Source: Psychrobacter sp. DAB_AL43B (GTDB lineage Bacteria; Pseudomonadota; Gammaproteobacteria; Pseudomonadales; Moraxellaceae). Taken from it: 64,000 nucleotides of DNA. The first letter of the stretch is position 1, and each line of letters opens with the position of its first letter. Below, one piece after another: positions 26,086-34,887 of this stretch. The stretch lies in contig NZ_LT799838.1 in assembly GCF_900168255.1 (NCBI RefSeq), forward strand, positions 930,001-994,000. The letters are read 5' to 3'. The position numbers were made by a program, and so were the translations under genes. The notes below the pieces were generated by a model, which saw only the letters and a list, made by a program, of their open reading frames with translations, was not told the DNA's origin and did no database searches.

Positions 26086-27153
26086 ATGAGACATTTTTAT
26101 TTAGACTTTATCTTCACAGCCATTGCCCTAGCGGTCGCGGCATGGTGGGGATATTCACATGGCGGTATGGGCGGTATGATAACCACCTTATCTATTACCG
26201 CTATTTTGGCCGTCATGGAAATCTCGTTATCGTTTGATAACGCAGTGGTCAACGCCTCAGTCCTTAAGGGCTGGGATGAATTTTGGAAAAAGATATTTTT
26301 AACGGTTGGTATTTTAGTCGCCGTATTTGGTATGCGTTTGGTATTCCCGATTGTCATCGTTGCCGTGACTGCCGACCTTGGTATGATGCAAGTTATAGAT
26401 TTGGCATTGAACGACCCTAAAGAATACTCGGCCCGACTATTGGCGCATCATGCTGAGATTTCCGCCTTTGGTGGTATTTTCTTATTACTCGTCTTCTTAA
26501 ATTTTATCTTTGATGATAAAGAAGTCCATTGGTTTAATTGGCTTGAGAGCCGTTTGGCGAAACTGGGTAAAGTCGATGCCATGAGTGTTTTTGTCGCGCT
26601 TATCGTATTAATGATTGCGGTATCATTTTCTAATCCTAATCAATCAGCTGCTGTCCTAATCGCTGGTGTATGGGGTATCTTAATCTACCTAGGCGTACAA
26701 GTGGTCTCTGGCATGTTAGAGGGTGATCTTGAAGAAGATTTAGAAAACGAAGAAAGTGGTTCAGGCGCCGCAGCGACCAGCGCGATTATGAAAGGCGGTA
26801 TTATCGGCTTCTTATACTTAGAAGTGCTGGATGCCTCGTTCAGTTTCGACGGAGTGATTGGTGCATTTGCCATTACCAATGACGTGATTGTGATTATGCT
26901 AGGTCTTGCTATCGGTGCGATGTTTGTGCGTTCGATGACTATCTTCTTGGTGGACAAAGGCACGCTGGATGAGTTCATCTATCTTGAACACGGCGCGCAT
27001 TATGCCATCGGTGCCTTAGCGATTATCATGTTATTGTCGGTGAAATTCCATGTACCAGAGATCATTACTGGTCTGATTGGTATTGCCTTTATTGGCTGGG
27101 CATTGCTTGCATCACTGAAGCATCGTAAGTTAGAAGCCAAGAAAGTTATTTAA
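26086..27153 (+). CDS. DUF475 / TerC-like integral membrane protein
   Basis: A 355-residue protein with about nine membrane helices. It belongs to the DUF475 branch of the TerC/LysE superfamily: VMEISLSFDNAVVNASVL (~44-61) and the mirrored LEVLDASFSFDGVIGAFAI (~247-265) contain the paired acidic/Asn residues thought to bind metal ions. Such proteins are linked to metal efflux or tellurite resistance. An acidic loop (EGDLEEDLENEESG) lies between the halves. The upstream hairpin suggests leader control. Confidence 0.9.
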   Translation: MRHFYLDFIFTAIALAVAAWWGYSHGGMGGMITTLSITAILAVMEISLSFDNAVVNASVLKGWDEFWKKIFLTVGILVAVFGMRLVFPIVIVAVTADLGMMQVIDLALNDPKEYSARLLAHHAEISAFGGIFLLLVFLNFIFDDKEVHWFNWLESRLAKLGKVDAMSVFVALIVLMIAVSFSNPNQSAAVLIAGVWGILIYLGVQVVSGMLEGDLEEDLENEESGSGAAATSAIMKGGIIGFLYLEVLDASFSFDGVIGAFAITNDVIVIMLGLAIGAMFVRSMTIFLVDKGTLDEFIYLEHGAHYAIGALAIIMLLSVKFHVPEIITGLIGIAFIGWALLASLKHRKLEAKKVI

Positions 27154-27157
27154 TTCG

Positions 27158-27373
27158 GTGGTTTTTAGTTTAAAAGCGGATGGTGTTTATGGCAGGTTAT
27201 ATCAAAATTTTGGTATAGCCTGTTTTCTCTTAAATCTTACGCTCTATTATCTGATGAGCGATGGCGATGCTGATAGATTGATGTGGAAAGTGATTATCCA
27301 TATGACGTTTGTATTGTCCGGCTTATTATTTGCGTTTATGGATAAGATTGTCGGTGATACCAAAAAACACTAA
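27158..27373 (+). CDS. Small two-helix membrane protein, hypothetical
   Basis: A GTG-started frame of 71 codons begins 5 bp after the DUF475 stop. The product has two hydrophobic segments (FGIACFLLNLTLYYLM, ~18-33; VIIHMTFVLSGLLFAFM, ~46-62) with a charged loop and a lysine-rich tail, so it looks like a small membrane protein. There is no good ribosome-binding site, but translational coupling is possible. The family is not recognised. Confidence 0.4.
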   Translation: MVFSLKADGVYGRLYQNFGIACFLLNLTLYYLMSDGDADRLMWKVIIHMTFVLSGLLFAFMDKIVGDTKKH

Positions 27374-27597
27374 AGCCACTAAAAACACTTTAATTTACAT
27401 GTCTTAGCACATTGTCACTTCTAATATACGCTGAAAAAACAGAAACTGGAAATTGAGTTGATGCAAAGTTGCATTGCAAAGCAAAATGCTCAAAACCTAC
27501 CGTTTAATATTTAAGTCAGATAAGACTAAAAATTTACTAAAATCTTTATTAAAAAAACTATTAATCTATTAACGCAAATAGACGCTAAGGAGCGCAC

Positions 27598-28521
27598 ATG
27601 GCAGGGGCCAGTTTATTAACCTTACTTGATGATATCAGTGTGATCTTAGATGATGTGTCAATCATGACCAAGGTTGCCGTCAAAAAAACGGCGGGTGTAT
27701 TGGGCGATGATTTAGCCCTTAATGCTGAGCAAGTTTCAGGGGTTAAAGCAGACCGTGAGCTGCCAGTGGTTTGGGCAGTCGCTAAAGGCTCATTCGTTAA
27801 CAAGCTTATTCTAGTGCCATTAGCGCTGCTCATCAGTGCCATTTATCCCCCTTTAGTCACCTTTTTACTCATGTGTGGAGGTGTATATTTGGCTTATGAG
27901 GGCGCTGAAAAAATAATTCATAAATTCTGGCCACATATTCTACCTCATGATGAAGACCAAATCGCTCGCCTACGCGCCAATGCTGATGAGACGATTGACT
28001 TGGTTGCTTTTGAAAAGGACAAAATTAAAGGTGCGGTGCGTACAGATTTTATCCTGTCGGCAGAGATTATTGTGATTGCGCTAGGCTCAGCAGCTGGAGC
28101 GACTCTCTTAGAGAAAAGTTTGGTGCTGTCCATTATTGCCGTTGGTATCACAGTGGGCGTTTATGGTTTGGTAGCGGGTATCGTCAAAATGGATGATTTA
28201 GGTCTCTATCTAATGAAACAGACGAGCAATGCAAAGCAGAAAATAGGTGGCTTTTTATTGTCTGCGGCACCAAAATTGATGAAGTTTTTATCGATTGCTG
28301 GGACGTTAGCGATGTTTTTAGTGGGCGGCGGTATTTTGGTACATGGGATTGATTTTTTGCATCATGAAGTTGAAGACTTAGCACACCTGACAGGAATGTT
28401 TGAAAGCATAACAACCATGCTCTTAAATGCTTTAGTAGGCTTGATCGTCGGTGTCATCGTCGTGGCTATTATTACCATGATTGGTAAAGTACGTGGTAAT
28501 AAATCCTCTTCTGCGCATTAA
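27598..28521 (+). CDS. DUF808 (YedI) family membrane protein
   Basis: A 307-residue protein with about five membrane helices. The N-terminus ASLLTLLDDISVILDDVSIMTKVAVKKTAG and GVLGDDLALNAEQVSG are the YedI/DUF808 signature. The function is unknown; the family is widespread in proteobacteria. CTAAGGAGCGCAC gives a strong ribosome-binding site. It sits between the DUF475 and MgtC genes on the same strand. Confidence 0.92.
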   Translation: MAGASLLTLLDDISVILDDVSIMTKVAVKKTAGVLGDDLALNAEQVSGVKADRELPVVWAVAKGSFVNKLILVPLALLISAIYPPLVTFLLMCGGVYLAYEGAEKIIHKFWPHILPHDEDQIARLRANADETIDLVAFEKDKIKGAVRTDFILSAEIIVIALGSAAGATLLEKSLVLSIIAVGITVGVYGLVAGIVKMDDLGLYLMKQTSNAKQKIGGFLLSAAPKLMKFLSIAGTLAMFLVGGGILVHGIDFLHHEVEDLAHLTGMFESITTMLLNALVGLIVGVIVVAIITMIGKVRGNKSSSAH

Positions 28522-28574
28522 AAAGTACGAATGCTTGTGTTTATTTAACCCCTTTTTACAGAGCGTGATAAGTT

Positions 28575-29012
28575 ATGTTTGAATTTGATTTGAGCTTAAA
28601 ACTGTTGGGATATCATTTTATTCAATTAGGCATTGCTTTCATACTCTCCTTACCAATTGCGCTCAATCGTGAGACAAAAGATAAGGGTGCAGGACTCAGA
28701 ACCTTTCCCTTAGTGAGTATTGCCTCGTGCGCTTTTATGCTAGTCGCTGTCGATATCTATCACGGATCAGAGCCTGAAGCGAGAATCATGTATGCGATTA
28801 TTACGGGTATGGGTTTCATCGGTGGTGGTGCTATTTTTAAAGGTGACAATACGGTAAAAGGTACTGCGACGGCAGCGAGCTTATGGAATACCGCTGCTAT
28901 CGGCATCTCAGTGGCTTATGGGCGCTATGAGATTGCGATAATCTTGTCGGTTGTTAATTTCTTAATTCTGCAATTCTCAGAACCATTCAAGGCAAAAGAT
29001 AAGCTGGATTAG
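28575..29012 (+). CDS. MgtC/SapB family membrane protein
   Basis: A 145-residue inner-membrane protein covering the conserved MgtC N-terminal domain: LSLPIALNRETKDKGAGLRT, ITGMGFIGGGAIFKGDNTVKG and TAASLWNTAAIGISVAYG. The C-terminal ACT-like domain of virulence-type MgtC is missing, as in short SapB-like members. Related proteins help survival in low magnesium or modulate ATP synthase. It closes the DUF475-DUF808-MgtC group; a strong terminator follows. Confidence 0.92.
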   Translation: MFEFDLSLKLLGYHFIQLGIAFILSLPIALNRETKDKGAGLRTFPLVSIASCAFMLVAVDIYHGSEPEARIMYAIITGMGFIGGGAIFKGDNTVKGTATAASLWNTAAIGISVAYGRYEIAIILSVVNFLILQFSEPFKAKDKLD

Positions 29013-29070
29013 TCATTCTATTTGGTTTCAGTTGATATTTCTAATATAGAGGTCTTTAAAATGAGCATAC

Positions 29071-29101
29071 AAACGCTCAACGCCATAGCGTTGAGCGTTT
29101 T
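29071..29101 (+). terminator. Strong intrinsic terminator after the MgtC gene
   Basis: Perfect 13-bp arms AAACGCTCAACGC/GCGTTGAGCGTTT surround CATA and lead into TTTT. Confidence 0.88.
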
Positions 29102-29857
29102 GCTATGAGCGCTCTAAACAAACAGTAGCTAACATTGAGTGCAGTGGATTATCTGCTTACGGATGCCACGATTTAACCAGCCATAATAGCTTAATGGCTT
29201 AACATTTAATACTTGGCACATGCAGGTAATGCTAAAGATTTTCTGATTCGCTATGTGTCGCTACTTGAGTTTAAATCGATATATTCTGACAGTCATAAAT
29301 CATCAGCTTTAGCTACCTGACTGCAATAAAATAATCTCCGATATTGTCGGGGCGGTTCAATCGCTATCTCCCTTTATCACTATTTTTCTACTTCCTTATT
29401 ATTTTCTAAGTTTGTCATAAATGGCAATAATTTCTGCTGAATGTCAAATACAGCGATTACTCTGATATTTATTTTTATTTTACAAAATTAATATTCCTGA
29501 CCATTTAGTCAGTTATTTTAATGAAATCATAAACTTAGCGCATATCAATGACTTAGCGCAGCATACGATCATTTTTTTTCAGTCAGTTTACAGTTGTCAG
29601 TGCTTATGAAACATGCTTAACTGTTTCAAAGTGTTAATAATTGCTGCAGAAAATCATCATAAACGACAGACTTTGTGGCCTTTAAGAATGCTTTTACTGA
29701 TAATGTTTATCTTAATAATTCTTTGTTTTTACCGAAAGCTGACTGTAATTTCCCCCTAGTATCATAGGCGCGTTTTGATAGGAAGTTAAAACTCGTTTGA
29801 CATGCCATGACAGCAAAGCCTGCTAGGATCAACCACTGTATATAAAGGAATACTACT
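29102..29857. other. Long intergenic region without a recognised gene
   Basis: About 755 bp of AT-rich DNA precede the Tsx-like gene. All frames are broken and no RNA gene or clear repeat was recognised. A TTGACA at 29797-29802 has only a poorly spaced TAGGAT downstream. The length suggests regulation of the outer-membrane protein gene or decayed sequence. Confidence 0.5.
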
Positions 29858-30700
29858 GTGCGTTATAACTTATCTGCAAACCTACCATTGACTACCCAAT
29901 CACTTAAGGTACTTAGCCGTAAATCTTTTTATATCAAACCATTAGCGACCGCAGCTATTGCTATTGTAGCTTTGGGCGGTATGACTGGCGCTCATGCTAA
30001 AACCTTATTTAAAGATACCAGTGTTACTTTACTGCACGGTGGTAATTTTGAACTGCTACCTAAAGGCATAGATAGTGAAAACTTTACTACATTGACTTTA
30101 GAGCATGCCTCTACCCATGATTGGGGCGGTGTATTCTTCTTCGTTGATCGTCATCAAGGTGGAGAGTACGACCTTAAAGATCAAGCTGGAAACGTGATTG
30201 GAAGTAAAGATTATAAAGAGACTTTTGGTAAATTTTCTCCTAAGTTTAAAGTGGCATCATTTAATGACGGACTTATCAAACAAGTCAATCTAGCTGGTGT
30301 CTATGAGTTCAGCTCAAACAGTACAGGTTTTGGTCAAGATAACTACTGGGCGGGGGTTGGGGTTGATTTAAACTTACCGATTCCTGGCATGAAATATGCG
30401 TCTGCGACCTTGTATCATTCATTTAATGACGTCAAGCCAGATGACCAAAAAATTACGTTAACCGCTGCTTGGGAACGTGATAAAGTGTTGATTGATGGTT
30501 ATGTCGATTTTGCTTTCAACAGTGATACGCTTGAAAATAACATTCACTTTAACCCGCAAGTTAAGTACAACTTGCAAGAAGCGCTTGGTATTGATAATCG
30601 CTTAGAAGTCGGTGGTGAATACAGCTATTGGAAAAATAAATTTGGCGTCGATGGTGTGGACGAACATGCTGTTATGGCACTGGTAAAATACCACTTCTAA
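29858..30700 (+). CDS. Outer-membrane channel protein, Tsx/OmpK-like
   Basis: A 280-residue outer-membrane beta-barrel. The signal peptide is long (charged ~1-28, hydrophobic ATAAIAIVALGGMTGAHA ending ~48). The barrel has alternating aromatic strands and ends in Phe (VKYHF), the Bam recognition signal. THDWGGVFFFVDRH and the repeated aromatic hairpins fit the nucleoside-specific Tsx channel family, so nucleoside uptake is plausible but not proven. AAGGAATACTACTGTG places the start; it begins GTG CGT in this reading. Confidence 0.8.
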   Translation: MRYNLSANLPLTTQSLKVLSRKSFYIKPLATAAIAIVALGGMTGAHAKTLFKDTSVTLLHGGNFELLPKGIDSENFTTLTLEHASTHDWGGVFFFVDRHQGGEYDLKDQAGNVIGSKDYKETFGKFSPKFKVASFNDGLIKQVNLAGVYEFSSNSTGFGQDNYWAGVGVDLNLPIPGMKYASATLYHSFNDVKPDDQKITLTAAWERDKVLIDGYVDFAFNSDTLENNIHFNPQVKYNLQEALGIDNRLEVGGEYSYWKNKFGVDGVDEHAVMALVKYHF

Positions 30701-30787
30701 ACTGCGATCGCGTTTAAAAGTATAAATAAAAAACCCTCATTCATGAACTGACCCCCATAAGTTGGACACAACTTATGGGGTATTTTT

Positions 30788-31306
30788 ATGCGTTATACAC
30801 TAGACTTCAAGATCGAAGTCATCGCATACTATCGGCAAGGACATCCCGGACTTGCCACAAGTGAGAAGTTTAAAGTAGATTCGAAACTTGTACAAAAATG
30901 GGTTAAGCAATACCAAAGCGGTGGCATAGATGCCATCAAGCCAAAGTCGAGTAAAGCTCACTATAGTCGCAAGTTTAAACATCACGTGATTACGACCATG
31001 TTAGAGCAAGGATTAAGTCAATCCGAGGTCGCTTTAACGTTCAACATCAGCTCACCTGCCTTAATTAGTCATTGGCACAAAGCGTATCGGCTTTATGGCA
31101 TGTCTGGACTAATATCCAAACGTAAAGGTAGAACCGCCATGACCAAGCCATTTATTACCGACAAACCAGATGATGAAAAAACACTAGCAGAACTCAAACG
31201 TGAGAATGAATACCTACGTGCGGAGGTTGCCTACCTAAAAAAGCTAGATGCCTTGCTCAAACAAAAGGAACAAGCAGTGACAAAGCAAGGCTCATCGAAG
31301 CACTAA
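30788..31306 (+). CDS. IS150-type transposase OrfA (DNA-binding)
   Basis: A 172-residue protein, the same length as InsJ of IS150. It has two helix-turn-helix units (~10-55 LDFKIEVIAYY and ~65-110 SQSEVALTFNISSPALISHW) and a C-terminal leucine-zipper-like coil (ENEYLRAEVAYLKKLDALL) that mediates OrfA/OrfAB multimers. The slippery heptamer AAAAAAG at 31237-31243 lies within this gene. Confidence 0.92.
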   Translation: MRYTLDFKIEVIAYYRQGHPGLATSEKFKVDSKLVQKWVKQYQSGGIDAIKPKSSKAHYSRKFKHHVITTMLEQGLSQSEVALTFNISSPALISHWHKAYRLYGMSGLISKRKGRTAMTKPFITDKPDDEKTLAELKRENEYLRAEVAYLKKLDALLKQKEQAVTKQGSSKH

Positions 31307-31929
31307 GGGATAGCTGTTGTTTATCTGACTTACTTAAAGCCTCATGTCTGCCTAAAAGCGTCTTTTATTACCATAGAACAAAGCTTGAGAGTGACGATAA
31401 GTACGCTGATTTGAAACAGCGAATAACTGAGCTTTACCATCCGCATAAACGCTGGCTCACTGACATTACTGAGTTTAAGGTGGGTGATAATAAGCTGTAT
31501 TTATCGCCTATACTCGATTGTTATAACAATGAGATCGTCAGTTATACGCTCTCAAGGCGCCCGACCTATGACTTAGTTAGTAAGATGCTTGATGATGCTT
31601 TAGCAAAGACTAAAGCGTGTCGTGATAAGGCACTAATGCTGCACTCTGATCAAGGATGGCATTATCAAATGAGACAGTTTGGACAGGTGCTTAAACAGCA
31701 TGGTATTAAGCAAAGTATGAGCAGAAAAGGCAACTGCTTAGATAACGCACTGATGGAAGGGTTCTTCGGGACACTTAAGTGTGAGACGATTTATATTGAA
31801 AAACCTCAAACGATTGAGGATTTAGAACAACAGATTCACGAGTATATTCATTATTACAACAATGAGCGTATTCAGATGAAACTGAAAGGACTGAGTCCTG
31901 TGCAGTACAGAACTCAGTCCTTGGGGTAA
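31237..31929 (+). pseudogene. IS150-type transposase OrfB, in-frame internal deletion
   Basis: It would be entered by -1 frameshifting at AAAAAAG. The N-terminal part (LIEALRDSCCLSDLLKA, SVFYYHRTKL, DKYADLKQRITELYH) jumps straight to PHKRWLTDITEF near 31440. Compared with InsK of IS150, about 70 residues containing the GRYGYRR region are gone without breaking frame. The DDE residues remain (WLTDITEF, HSDQGWHY, NALMEGFFGTLK). The enzyme is probably inactive because the segment before the catalytic core is missing. Confidence 0.85.
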
Positions 31930-32022
31930 ACTAAACCGTCCAACATTTGGGGGTCAGTTCATTCAACTTTATAGGTTAATTGAGGGTTTTTTATGCAATA
32001 GCGTTTATTTTTTATGGAAGCT

Positions 32023-32724
32023 TTATGAGCGCTGATTCAATCGGCTGACACTTGCAATCAATGCCACCATAACCATGCCCATGATAATGAGAATAATAGA
32101 CATCATGTGCGCTGCCTCATAATTCAGCGCCTCTACTTGCTCATAGATAGCAATAGAGACGACTTTAGTCTCACCCGAAATACTACCGCCAATCATTAGC
32201 ACCACACCAAACTCACCAATGGTATGCGCAAAGCTGATTAGGCTGCCAAGGATGATACCGATACGTGCTTGCGGTAGTGCCACGCGTATAAAACGTCTTA
32301 AACGGCTGGGCTCTAGCAGATGAGCGGCGTCCATGACACTGGCTGGAATGCGTAAGAATTGCGCATAGACAGGCTGAACGTAAAAAGGTAATGAGTAAAT
32401 AATAGAGCCAATAACCAGTCCCTCAAAGGTAAAGGTGAAGGCGCTGATATTATAGTGAGCAAGCCACTTACCAATACCAAAATTTGGGCTTAACAGCAGT
32501 AATAAGTAAAAACCGATCACCGTTGGTGGCAACACAAGAGGCATGGCAATCACCCCCATGAGCAGTATCTTTATACGTCCAATGATATTGCCGCAACTGG
32601 GTTTGGCCAACCAATAAGCCAATGGGGTTGCAAACAATAATAAACATAAGGTGGTAATACCGGCAAGCTTGATGCTCACCCATACGGGGAGCAGCATATC
32701 TGAGATAAGAGACTGAGACATCAT
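32023..32724 (-). CDS. modB: Molybdate ABC transporter permease
   Basis: A 233-residue inner-membrane permease with about five helices and the MetI-type EAA loop (MDAAHLLEPSRLRRFIRVALPQARIGII). PLAYWLAK, LVLPPTVIGFYLL and FAHTIGEFGVVLMIGG are ModB signatures. It should partner with ModA upstream and ModC, but no modC follows: the gene runs into the split terminator and the IS. A separate hairpin lies between modA and modB. Confidence 0.93.
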   Translation of the reverse strand: MMSQSLISDMLLPVWVSIKLAGITTLCLLLFATPLAYWLAKPSCGNIIGRIKILLMGVIAMPLVLPPTVIGFYLLLLLSPNFGIGKWLAHYNISAFTFTFEGLVIGSIIYSLPFYVQPVYAQFLRIPASVMDAAHLLEPSRLRRFIRVALPQARIGIILGSLISFAHTIGEFGVVLMIGGSISGETKVVSIAIYEQVEALNYEAAHMMSIILIIMGMVMVALIASVSRLNQRS

Positions 32725-32816
32725 AGCGTCACTGTTTATTTACCTTTTATCTAATACATTACTGATAGGACGTTACTTATAATGCCATGCCATTTATGAT
32801 ACTTAGCATCATAATA

Positions 32817-32867
32817 TGAAGGCGCACTGATAACAATAGCTTTAGCCTCATTGTCAGCGCGCCTTCA
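32817..32867. repeat. Inverted repeat between modA and modB
   Basis: TGAAGGCGC and its complement GCGCCTTCA extend inward with CTGATAACAAT/ATTGTCAG (a 2-nt bulge). The 192-bp modA-modB gap is large for a transporter operon; without a T-run the hairpin may stabilise the modA mRNA end. Confidence 0.6.
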
Positions 32868-32916
32868 TTTATAAATGGCAGTATAGAACTGATAAAATAA
32901 CCTATCTACAGATAGG

Positions 32917-33816
32917 CTACTTAACCGCTAAATAACCCGCTTTAGAAAAATAAGCTTGTCCTGCAGGAGAGCGTAGATAGTCAGTGAAATCTGCTGCGGC
33001 TGCCACGTCAGTGATAACGATGCCGTCTTGTAAGATAGCAGGATAAGACTCTGGTGGTAAGATATAAAACTGCTCAGGGGTGGCTTTAATTGCCGTGACT
33101 TGTGAGTGCGCAACAAAGCCATAGTCGACACTACCGGTATGCGCATATTGAAAGGCTTGACCGATATTTTCAGCTTGTATGATGCGTTTTTGCGCCGTTA
33201 GAGAGTCATAGAGCTTTTGCTCTTGTAGATAGGTTTTTGCAGATTCACCATAAGGAGCAAGCTCTGGATTGGCAATGGTGATTTTTGTTTTATTATCGTT
33301 CTTTAGTAACTCAGTCAATGTAGTTTGGTTCAGTCCATCAACAGGTTTGGTGGCACTATAAATAGATAGCTGACCTTGGGTATAAGTAAAAGGCGTGTGG
33401 CTTGTGTCACCTTTAAATATCTCATCTACTAACTTAGCGGGGAATTCTTGATTGGCAGCTAAAAAAATATCGTAAGGCGCACCTGAGGTAATTTGAGAGT
33501 AAAGCTTACCTGATGAGGCAAAGGTGACTTCGATTTTTTGATTCGGCTGATTTCTATCAGCTTTATAACCTTCAATGATTTCAGGTAGTACATCTGATAA
33601 GTTGGCTGCAGCTGCAATGCGCATAGTTTCAGTTGGTTGAGTCGTTGCATCATTAGCAACGGCTTGCGTCTCTTCCGTACTGGTTTCTTTACTACAAGCA
33701 CTTAGTGCTAACGCTAAACAAATAGATGCGCCTAGCGTTACGATAGATTTTGATAATTTTAAGTAAGACAGATTGGTGACGGGTTCACGATGACCATTTG
33801 ATTGCTTCGATTGCAT
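32917..33816 (-). CDS. modA: Molybdate-binding lipoprotein
   Basis: A 299-residue periplasmic molybdate-binding protein anchored as a lipoprotein (lipobox LALSAC, C41, after a long N-region). The mature domain has the ModA landmarks RIAAAANLSDVLPEI (~67-81), VTFASSGKLYSQITSGAPYDIFLAA and ANPELAPYGESA. A Thr/Glu-rich linker (~43-65) follows the lipid anchor. GAGGATATATATT precedes the ATG. It sits upstream of modB, next to the moa operon that uses the imported molybdate. Confidence 0.94.
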   Translation of the reverse strand: MQSKQSNGHREPVTNLSYLKLSKSIVTLGASICLALALSACSKETSTEETQAVANDATTQPTETMRIAAAANLSDVLPEIIEGYKADRNQPNQKIEVTFASSGKLYSQITSGAPYDIFLAANQEFPAKLVDEIFKGDTSHTPFTYTQGQLSIYSATKPVDGLNQTTLTELLKNDNKTKITIANPELAPYGESAKTYLQEQKLYDSLTAQKRIIQAENIGQAFQYAHTGSVDYGFVAHSQVTAIKATPEQFYILPPESYPAILQDGIVITDVAAAADFTDYLRSPAGQAYFSKAGYLAVK

Positions 33817-33973
33817 AATATATATCCTCTAATTTTAAAATATGAAACAATTATCAGTGAAAAAATATTGGTTTTGAAGTCTAGGTTGCTTATTTATATT
33901 AGACAGCTTAATAGCTGTTTTTTTAGCCAATAATTATATTTACTGCCATTATGAACCTTTGCATATGCTTCTT

Positions 33974-34015
33974 TTGCTTAGCCATTGTTGCTTAGCCATT
34001 GTTGCTTAGCCATTT
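33974..34015. repeat. 14-bp tandem repeat x3 over the moaE stop codon
   Basis: Three copies of TTGCTTAGCCATTG (last one ending TTT) at 33974, 33988 and 34002. moaE terminates inside the second copy (33992-33994), so its C-terminal LSNNG is repeat-encoded. Confidence 0.9.
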
Positions 34016-34483
34016 AGAAGAATCATCTTGATAGTACTCTTGCTTCCAAACGGGAATATCTGCTTTAATCGTATCGAGTATCCAGCGACAGGCATCAAAG
34101 GCAGGGTAGCGATGGGCTGAGACGACGCCCACCCACACCGCTACATCACCAATCTCTAAAGCACCGATACGATGAATGGCAATCGCATGAGTGATCTCAA
34201 AACGCTTTTTGGCTTCTTCAATAATGGCGCGTCCTTGATTGAGGGCGAGGTCTTCGTAGCCGTAATAGGTTAAGCGATTGACGCTACTGGCATTATTGTG
34301 GTTGCGTACCCGTCCCTCGAAGCATACAAATGCCCCGCAACTGTCATCATCGAGGGTGTTTTTAAGCCGGCTTTCGTCAATGTTGGTATCTAATAGCGCA
34401 AAACCATCACGTTCAGCAATCAGGTAGGCTTCATCGATGCTACGTTTAATGTGCATCGACTGCCCATGTACATTGTCTGTCAT
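33992..34483 (-). CDS. moaE: Molybdopterin synthase catalytic subunit
   Basis: A 163-residue MoaE that adds sulfur carried by MoaD thiocarboxylate to cyclic pyranopterin to form molybdopterin. Seen motifs are GAFVCFEGRVRNHN (~50-63), HRIGALEIGDVAVWVGVVSAHR (~102-123) and the catalytic lysine region TIKADIPVWKQE. It follows moaD by ~65 bp in the moaABmobA-CDE operon. The tail is encoded by a tandem repeat. Confidence 0.96.
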   Translation of the reverse strand: MTDNVHGQSMHIKRSIDEAYLIAERDGFALLDTNIDESRLKNTLDDDSCGAFVCFEGRVRNHNNASSVNRLTYYGYEDLALNQGRAIIEEAKKRFEITHAIAIHRIGALEIGDVAVWVGVVSAHRYPAFDACRWILDTIKADIPVWKQEYYQDDSSKWLSNNG

Positions 34484-34548
34484 TTATTTTCTCTATTTAT
34501 TATTTTGAGTGAGCTTTATAATGATATAAGCAGAAAGTATGAGTAGCA

Positions 34549-34827
34549 TTAACCGCCAGCGACGGGTGTAATAAAAACCACATTATCACCATCATAAATT
34601 TCATCTGTCCATTTGGCAAAGTAGTCGTTTACCGCCACACGCAGTTCTGATTGCGGACGGCTAAAGCGATGCTTTTGGCGCAACTGCTCATATAATTCGG
34701 TTAATGAAGTCGACTGTTGCACATTGATTTTTTCTTCATGACAATTGGCTTCATCAGCCAAGCTTGCGAAGTATAAAACAGTAATATTCATCGTGGCATC
34801 TGTATTACTTTCGATTAAAGCGCTCAT
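34549..34827 (-). CDS. moaD: Molybdopterin synthase sulfur carrier subunit
   Basis: A ~92-residue ubiquitin-like protein ending in the essential Gly-Gly (ITPVAGG), which is thiocarboxylated to donate sulfur. I choose the ATG at 34827 because GGAG lies 6 nt before it; an ATG 12 nt upstream and a later one at MNITVLYF (the usual family start) are alternatives. It lies between moaC and moaE. Confidence 0.92.
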   Translation of the reverse strand: MSALIESNTDATMNITVLYFASLADEANCHEEKINVQQSTSLTELYEQLRQKHRFSRPQSELRVAVNDYFAKWTDEIYDGDNVVFITPVAGG

Positions 34828-34887
34828 AGCAGTCTCCATTATTTGTTAATTGCCAAACTTTGTGCATATCGGAACAATGATACTAAT

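Larger units (their letters stand above)
30744..31961 (+). mobile_element. IS3-family element, IS150 group, internally deleted (1218 bp)
   Basis: The terminal inverted repeats are TGAACTGACCCCC and GGGGGTCAGTTCA, extended imperfectly by ATAAGTTGGACA and TGTTGGAC. A 4-bp direct repeat TTCA flanks it (30740-30743 and 31962-31965). It has orfA and a shifted orfB with an A6G slippery site between, the IS150 layout. IS150 is 1443 bp; this copy is ~225 bp shorter because ~70 codons are missing from orfB. Confidence 0.93.
30728..31992. terminator. Bidirectional terminator split by the IS element
   Basis: The left half AAAAAACCCTCA (30728-30739) and the right half TGAGGGTTTTTT (31981-31992) are perfect 12-bp complements. 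With the IS removed they would form one hairpin with a ~19-nt loop, serving both the Tsx-like gene (+) and modB (-). The IS now separates the arms by 1.24 kb. Confidence 0.8.

Noticed and set aside
29102..29857. Hidden gene in the 755-bp gap before the Tsx-like gene
   Set aside because: All six frames are interrupted and no segment translates to a convincing protein or folds like a known RNA.
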